Positions 59,763 through 64,000 of a stretch of DNA of 64,000 nt are shown piece by piece. Within the stretch, counting starts at the first letter, position 1, and each line of letters begins with the position of its first letter. Source of the DNA: Hufsiella arboris (GTDB lineage: Bacteria; Bacteroidota; Bacteroidia; Sphingobacteriales; Sphingobacteriaceae); NCBI RefSeq assembly GCF_009834875.1, contig NZ_WVHT01000012.1:1-64000 (forward strand), read 5' to 3'. The translations under genes were made by a program, and so were the position numbers. The notes beneath the pieces are model-generated. The model was not told the DNA's origin. It was given only the letters and a program-made list of their open reading frames with translations, and made no database searches.

Positions 59763-62700
59763 ATGAAGATTTATTTTGTCATTGCGCTGGTTTTGTGCAG
59801 CAAAATTACTTTAGCACAATTGTATGAAACGTTTGATGACGGCAATTTTTCGACTAATCCGGCTTGGACCGGAAGCAATTCCTCTGCTGATTTTACAGTA
59901 ATATCGGACCAATTACACTCCAATTCTACAACGGCAAGCAGTGGTTTCTACCTAAGCACGGAGAATAGCTTGGCCACCAACTGCGTCTGGGAATTCTGGT
60001 GTAACTTAAAGTTTGCCACATCCGGAAGTAACTATGTTGATGTATATCTTATATCGGACAAGCAAGATCTGCAGTCCGCAGCCGTCAACGGCTATTTTGT
60101 ACGCATCGGAAATACAGATGACGAAGTTAGTTTATACAGGCAAAGCGGACCAAAAAGCGGTGCGCAAAAAATTATCGACGGCGCTAACGGAGTCGTATCG
60201 TCATCCACGAACAACCTGATCAAGGTACGGGTTACCAGAACGTCAGATAATATTTTTTTGCTTGAACGCGATGGAACCGGGACTGGAACTTCCTACGTTT
60301 CTGAAGGCAGTGTGACCGATGCATCGTTTCTGTCAAGCTCATACTTTGGAATTTTTATCCAACAATCAACATCATCATTTTTTCAGAAGCACTTTTTCGA
60401 TGATATAAAGATTAATCCAATCATTATTGACAGTGATCCTCCAAAGCTCATTTCTGCGACTGCTTCTGATTCCAGTCATCTAATCATAACGTTTAGCGAG
60501 GCTGTCGACACGCTCTCAGCCAAGCTGGTAATCAATTATAAACTCGACAACTCGACCATGCCTATATCGGTTAAGCTAACGTCCGATCCAGCTCAATTAA
60601 TTCTCGATTTCGGCCGTTCGTTTGAAACAGGGAGTCATCGGATTACTGTTTTAAATGTAACCGATAAAGCAGGCAACAAGATTTCAGACTTAAATAAGGC
60701 AACATTCACTTATCTCAAACCTTACGTCGCAGCGTGGCACGACATTGTGATTAATGAAATTTTCGCCGACCCATCGCCGCAGATCGATTTGCCATCAACG
60801 GAATTTATTGAGATTTATAACAATTCTTCTCATTCTGTAAGTTTAAAAAACTGGAAGTTCAGCGACCCGACAAACATCGCCGTATTACCTGATGATTCAC
60901 TGAAAGCCGGAGAATACCGGATTTTATGCGCAAAAGCTGACACCGCCGAATTTAAACGTTTTGGGAAAGTAATTGGCGTTTCTCCATGGCCATCTTTAAA
61001 CAATAGCTCAGATGTCATAAAACTGAAAAACGGTAACGGAATTACAATTGATTCTGTTAGCTACAGCGATGCCTGGTACAAAGATGCTGTAAAGAAACAA
61101 GGTGGCTGGAGCCTGGAACGGGTTGATCCAAAATCGGTTTGCCAGGGAAATTACAACTGGACGGCTTCTGTAGATTCAGCCGGCGGAACACCGGGGAGAC
61201 AGAACTCTGTTTTCAAAAAAGATTACGATCTGACAGATTTCAAGATCGAAAGCTTCAGACGGCCGAACGATACCACAATCACGGTTAAGCTATCCAAACA
61301 TCTCGATACAAATACATTATTAGCTGAAGCGTTTTCCTCGCAGCCTGCAATTAACTATAAAAATATTTCAGCTGATAGTGAAGGGACTTTAATTAGCCTT
61401 ACGCATAATTTGCTGACACCGGGAACAAATTATTCTTTTAACGTAATCAGATTAAATGATTGCAGCGGCAAAAACTTAATAGCCAGTCCGGCATTTTTGT
61501 TTACAACGCCGAAGTCCATTCCCGAACGCACTGATACCGCGAAGATTCTCATTTCTGAGATCTTTGCTGACCCTTCACCCGAAGTTGGCCTGCCACTGGT
61601 TGAATATGTGGAACTTTACAATCCCGGAAAAGACACTATTGATCTCGACGGTTACTCGCTGAACGATGCTACTTCAAAAGGTGTAATAAAGAAAGTTTCT
61701 ATCTTTCCAAATTCATATCTCATACTTTGCCCGGCAACCGACTCATTGCAGTATAAACCGTTTGGAAAAGTGGGAGGATTATCCCCCTGGCCATCGCTCA
61801 ATAACTCGTCTGATCAGATCGTTTTAAAAAGCTTTAAAGGAAAGCTGGTTGATTCGGTTTCCTATTCCGATACGTGGTATAAAGATGCGGTTAAAAAGCA
61901 GGGCGGCTGGAGTTTGGAAGTGATCAATCCAGATGCCGCATGCAAAAACGCTCAAAATTGGACGGCAAGTAACGATAAATCCGGCGGAACACCCGGAAGA
62001 ATAAATTCAGTATTCAACAAGAATCAGCCTGAGGCCTTGAAATTATTGTCGGCAACACTTACCGACAACACAACAATAAGATTAAATTTTAACCGGTTGG
62101 TCGACAGCATCAGCGCTGTCAAGCTTATAAACTACCAAGTAAACAACGGGCTGGCAGCACCTGGCAACGCGGTATTGATTGGTCCGGATTTTCAAAGTAT
62201 CGACTTAAAATTCCCATCTATTAAAAGGGGACTTAGTTATAAAATCACAGTTGAAAATTTAACTGATTGCGCCGGCTCGGTCATTTCAAGTGGAAACAAT
62301 ACGGCTGAGTTTTATTATCCTTTTGCTATTGAGAAAGGCGAGATCTTAATTAATGAAGTGCTATTCAATCCCCGGCCTAATGGCGTTGATTTCGTTGAAA
62401 TCTACAACAACTCAGACAAAACATTTGACTTAAAAGAGTTAAACATAGCAACGATTAAATCGAAAGACAGCATTGAAAGCGTTAAGCAAATCTCTGGCAA
62501 AAGCCAGCTTTTCAAGCCTAAGGAATATACAGTACTGGCCTCGGATATAGAAAATATTAAGGCGGAATATCACACCGAAAACTCAGAATCTTTTATAAAA
62601 CTATCTTCGATGCCATCGTACAATGATGATGAAGGAATCATCGTTTTAATAAGCAATAACCAGCGTATTGACCAGTTGAACTACTCCGAGAAAATGCATT

Positions 62701-63176
62701 TCCCGCTCATCAAGAATCCGGAAGGGGTGTCATTGGAAAGAAGCTCCTTTAGCAGACCAACCAATGATCCTGGAAATTTCCGGTCGGCAGCCGCAGCAGT
62801 TGGTTTTGCAACGCCGGGTTATAGAAACTCACAATTTGTGGATGATGTAAATCCGGAAGACGAAGTTTCATTGTCGTCAAAAACATTTTCGCCAGATAAT
62901 GACGGCTTTGAAGACGTGCTGAATATCAACTATAAGTTTCCGAATCCAGGAATGGTAGCGAACGTGATAATATATAACAGCCGCGGCGTTACTATCACAC
63001 ACCTCATTAAAAACATGACTCTTCCCGCAACGGGAATTTTTTCGTGGGACGGGCTAAATGAGAATCAACAAAAATCTGCAGTTGGTATATACTTTATGCA
63101 AATGGAGGTGTTCAACCTGAACGGAAAAGTTAAAAAATACACAAAGAGCTTTGCATTGGCCGCCAGATTGAATTAA
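59763..63176 (+). CDS. Lamin-tail multidomain surface protein with T9SS-type end
   Basis: A 1137-residue exported protein; ATG 59763 is used, the upstream TTG is not needed. In order: signal peptide to about 20; a lectin/LamG-like beta-sandwich (about 20-215, FDDGNFSTNPAWTG); an SbsA-type Ig-like domain (about 220-320, SDPPKLISATASDSSHLIITFSEAVD); lamin-tail domain 1 (about 325-480); Ig-like (about 485-590); lamin-tail 2 (about 595-745); Ig-like (about 750-850); lamin-tail 3 (about 860-1030); and a C-terminal gliding-associated/FlgD-like domain (FSPDNDGFEDVLNINYKF to the end). Lamin-tail 1 and 2 share FGKV, SPWPSLNNSSD and YKDAVKKQGGWSLE. Probably a large adhesin exported by T9SS. Confidence 0.9.
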   Translation: MKIYFVIALVLCSKITLAQLYETFDDGNFSTNPAWTGSNSSADFTVISDQLHSNSTTASSGFYLSTENSLATNCVWEFWCNLKFATSGSNYVDVYLISDKQDLQSAAVNGYFVRIGNTDDEVSLYRQSGPKSGAQKIIDGANGVVSSSTNNLIKVRVTRTSDNIFLLERDGTGTGTSYVSEGSVTDASFLSSSYFGIFIQQSTSSFFQKHFFDDIKINPIIIDSDPPKLISATASDSSHLIITFSEAVDTLSAKLVINYKLDNSTMPISVKLTSDPAQLILDFGRSFETGSHRITVLNVTDKAGNKISDLNKATFTYLKPYVAAWHDIVINEIFADPSPQIDLPSTEFIEIYNNSSHSVSLKNWKFSDPTNIAVLPDDSLKAGEYRILCAKADTAEFKRFGKVIGVSPWPSLNNSSDVIKLKNGNGITIDSVSYSDAWYKDAVKKQGGWSLERVDPKSVCQGNYNWTASVDSAGGTPGRQNSVFKKDYDLTDFKIESFRRPNDTTITVKLSKHLDTNTLLAEAFSSQPAINYKNISADSEGTLISLTHNLLTPGTNYSFNVIRLNDCSGKNLIASPAFLFTTPKSIPERTDTAKILISEIFADPSPEVGLPLVEYVELYNPGKDTIDLDGYSLNDATSKGVIKKVSIFPNSYLILCPATDSLQYKPFGKVGGLSPWPSLNNSSDQIVLKSFKGKLVDSVSYSDTWYKDAVKKQGGWSLEVINPDAACKNAQNWTASNDKSGGTPGRINSVFNKNQPEALKLLSATLTDNTTIRLNFNRLVDSISAVKLINYQVNNGLAAPGNAVLIGPDFQSIDLKFPSIKRGLSYKITVENLTDCAGSVISSGNNTAEFYYPFAIEKGEILINEVLFNPRPNGVDFVEIYNNSDKTFDLKELNIATIKSKDSIESVKQISGKSQLFKPKEYTVLASDIENIKAEYHTENSESFIKLSSMPSYNDDEGIIVLISNNQRIDQLNYSEKMHFPLIKNPEGVSLERSSFSRPTNDPGNFRSAAAAVGFATPGYRNSQFVDDVNPEDEVSLSSKTFSPDNDGFEDVLNINYKFPNPGMVANVIIYNSRGVTITHLIKNMTLPATGIFSWDGLNENQQKSAVGIYFMQMEVFNLNGKVKKYTKSFALAARLN

Positions 63177-63205
63177 ATCCTTCTTAGTTTTCAGCGGCAT
63201 TCTCT

Positions 63206-63213
63206 TACATTTG
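63206..63213 (+). promoter_or_regulatory. -7 box of the epimerase-like gene
   Basis: TACATTTG is identical to the boxes before rpsF and tRNA-Phe, 13 bases before the start codon. A TTAG 18 bases upstream is the best -33 candidate. Confidence 0.6.
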
Positions 63214-63226
63214 CTATCCGAAAATT

Positions 63227-64000
63227 ATGGTGGAAACGATTTTAGTAATTGGAGCAAATGGCCAGATCGGTACGGAACTGGTAAATCATTTACGTCAGGT
63301 TTATGGCAGCAGCCAGGTGATAGCGTGCGATATTCGTCGCCCGGATTATGACATTAAGGATGCTGGACCATTTGAGTTTGTCAATGTTCTTGACAAAGAA
63401 AACCTCAAAACAATCTATCAAAAATATAAGCCTTCACAGGTTTATCTGCTGGCGGCCATCTTATCCGCAACTGGCGAACAGAATCCAAAGCTTGCCTGGG
63501 ATCTGAACATGAACGGGCTTTTAAACGTCCTTGATTTTTGCCTGGAATATAAAACTCATAAGGTATACTGGCCGAGTTCGATTGCCGCTTTTGGACCAAA
63601 TTCGCCGAAAGCTGACACGCCGCAATTTTGCACAATGGATCCAAATACAGTTTACGGAATCAGTAAACTGGCCGGCGAACGCTGGTGCGAATATTATCAT
63701 CAAAAGCATGGATTGGATATCCGCAGTTTACGGTATCCCGGACTGATAAGCTGGAAAGCCGCGCCCGGCGGAGGAACGACCGATTACGCCATACATATAT
63801 TTCATGATGCCTTAAAAAAAGGAACCTATACGAGTTTTTTATCGGCATCTACGGAACTACCAATGATGTACATGGATGACGCCATTCGCGGAACTATCGA
63901 ATTGATGGAAGCTCCTGCAGAAAATATAAATGTTCGCTCGAGTTATAATTTTGCCGGAACAAGCTTTAATCCCGAACAATTAGCCGAAGAAATCCGAAAA
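63227..64000 (+). CDS. Threonine 3-dehydrogenase-like extended SDR (3' end outside window)
   Basis: 258 residues are visible and the frame is open at the window end. Rossmann start ILVIGANGQIGTEL with the G-x-x-G-x-x-G pattern; LLAAILSATGEQNP; SSIAAFGPNSPK; catalytic Y-x-x-x-K in TVYGISKLAGERWCEYYH; RSLRYPGLISWKAAPGGGTTDYA; LPMMYMDDAIRGTIELM. This is the short-chain-type L-threonine 3-dehydrogenase subfamily (UDP-galactose epimerase-like), which oxidises threonine to 2-amino-3-oxobutyrate. Substrate assignment rests on recognised motifs; other epimerases are less likely. Confidence 0.88.
   Translation, partial: MVETILVIGANGQIGTELVNHLRQVYGSSQVIACDIRRPDYDIKDAGPFEFVNVLDKENLKTIYQKYKPSQVYLLAAILSATGEQNPKLAWDLNMNGLLNVLDFCLEYKTHKVYWPSSIAAFGPNSPKADTPQFCTMDPNTVYGISKLAGERWCEYYHQKHGLDIRSLRYPGLISWKAAPGGGTTDYAIHIFHDALKKGTYTSFLSASTELPMMYMDDAIRGTIELMEAPAENINVRSSYNFAGTSFNPEQLAEEIRK

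Overview
The window looks like a chromosomal segment of a Bacteroidota member, most likely a Sphingobacteriaceae species close to Mucilaginibacter or Pedobacter (inference from gene content, not a database match). Evidence: TonB-dependent receptors with carboxypeptidase-like N-terminal domains, two large secreted proteins with type IX secretion (T9SS)-style C-termini, a gliding-motility lipoprotein GldB, a Bacteroidota histone H1-like mini-protein, several families largely confined to this phylum (DUF4142, DUF6496, DUF6515, DUF6660-like), and promoters of the Bacteroidota TTG-N19/20-TAnnTTTG type before rpsF, tRNA-Phe, serS and the last gene. Shine-Dalgarno sites are mostly absent, as usual for the phylum.

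Layout. 0-4.2 kb: a minus-strand set of a PepSY-like secreted protein and two paralogous S1 sulfatases, the distal one frameshifted. 4.2-5.2 kb: gene-free DNA with two copies of a dispersed palindromic repeat. 5.2-7.3 kb: fatty-acid desaturase, DinB-like protein and DUF4142 lipoprotein. 7.4-12.8 kb: a compact operon (AhpD-like, TonB receptor, MFS transporter, second AhpD-like) preceded by a 13-bp direct repeat with 22-bp period. This is the best candidate here for an uncharacterised system. 12.8-15.4 kb: a Cys-rich mini-protein and a second TonB receptor, probably for metal or metal-chelate uptake. 15.4-20 kb: amidase, histone H1-like protein, beta-barrel protein, a 47-residue ORF behind a sigma-54-like promoter, a PAS histidine kinase and a flavin-fold stress protein. 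20-26 kb: a Kelch/BACON/InlB-repeat T9SS cargo, a membrane-protein pseudogene with four frame breaks, a PKD lipoprotein whose start has become CTG, and a DUF2092-DUF6515 pair. 26-29.5 kb: XRE-pentapeptide fusion, DHFR-like reductase, class D beta-lactamase and tRNA-Phe.

29.6-64 kb is mostly housekeeping: a two-gene Fe-S electron-transfer module, AsmA-like protein, MtgA, the rpsF-rpsR-rplI operon, Uma2-type nuclease, dnaX, icd, class B-like acid phosphatase, patatin, gldB, a beta-barrel protein, nadE, lnt, rsmI, serS, an SDR enzyme, PBP4-type carboxypeptidase, a LysM lytic transglycosylase, asd, a 1137-residue lamin-tail T9SS-type protein, and a threonine-dehydrogenase-like SDR cut by the window end.

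The structure genes do not explain is repetitive: at least seven diverged copies of one roughly 200-270 bp imperfect palindrome in intergenic gaps (4.3, 4.5, 37.9, 49.0, 51.6, 54.1 and 58.2 kb), a MITE-like element at the left edge, and a duplicated leader stem-loop before the barrel gene (46223) and before nadE (46985) whose arms differ but keep pairing.
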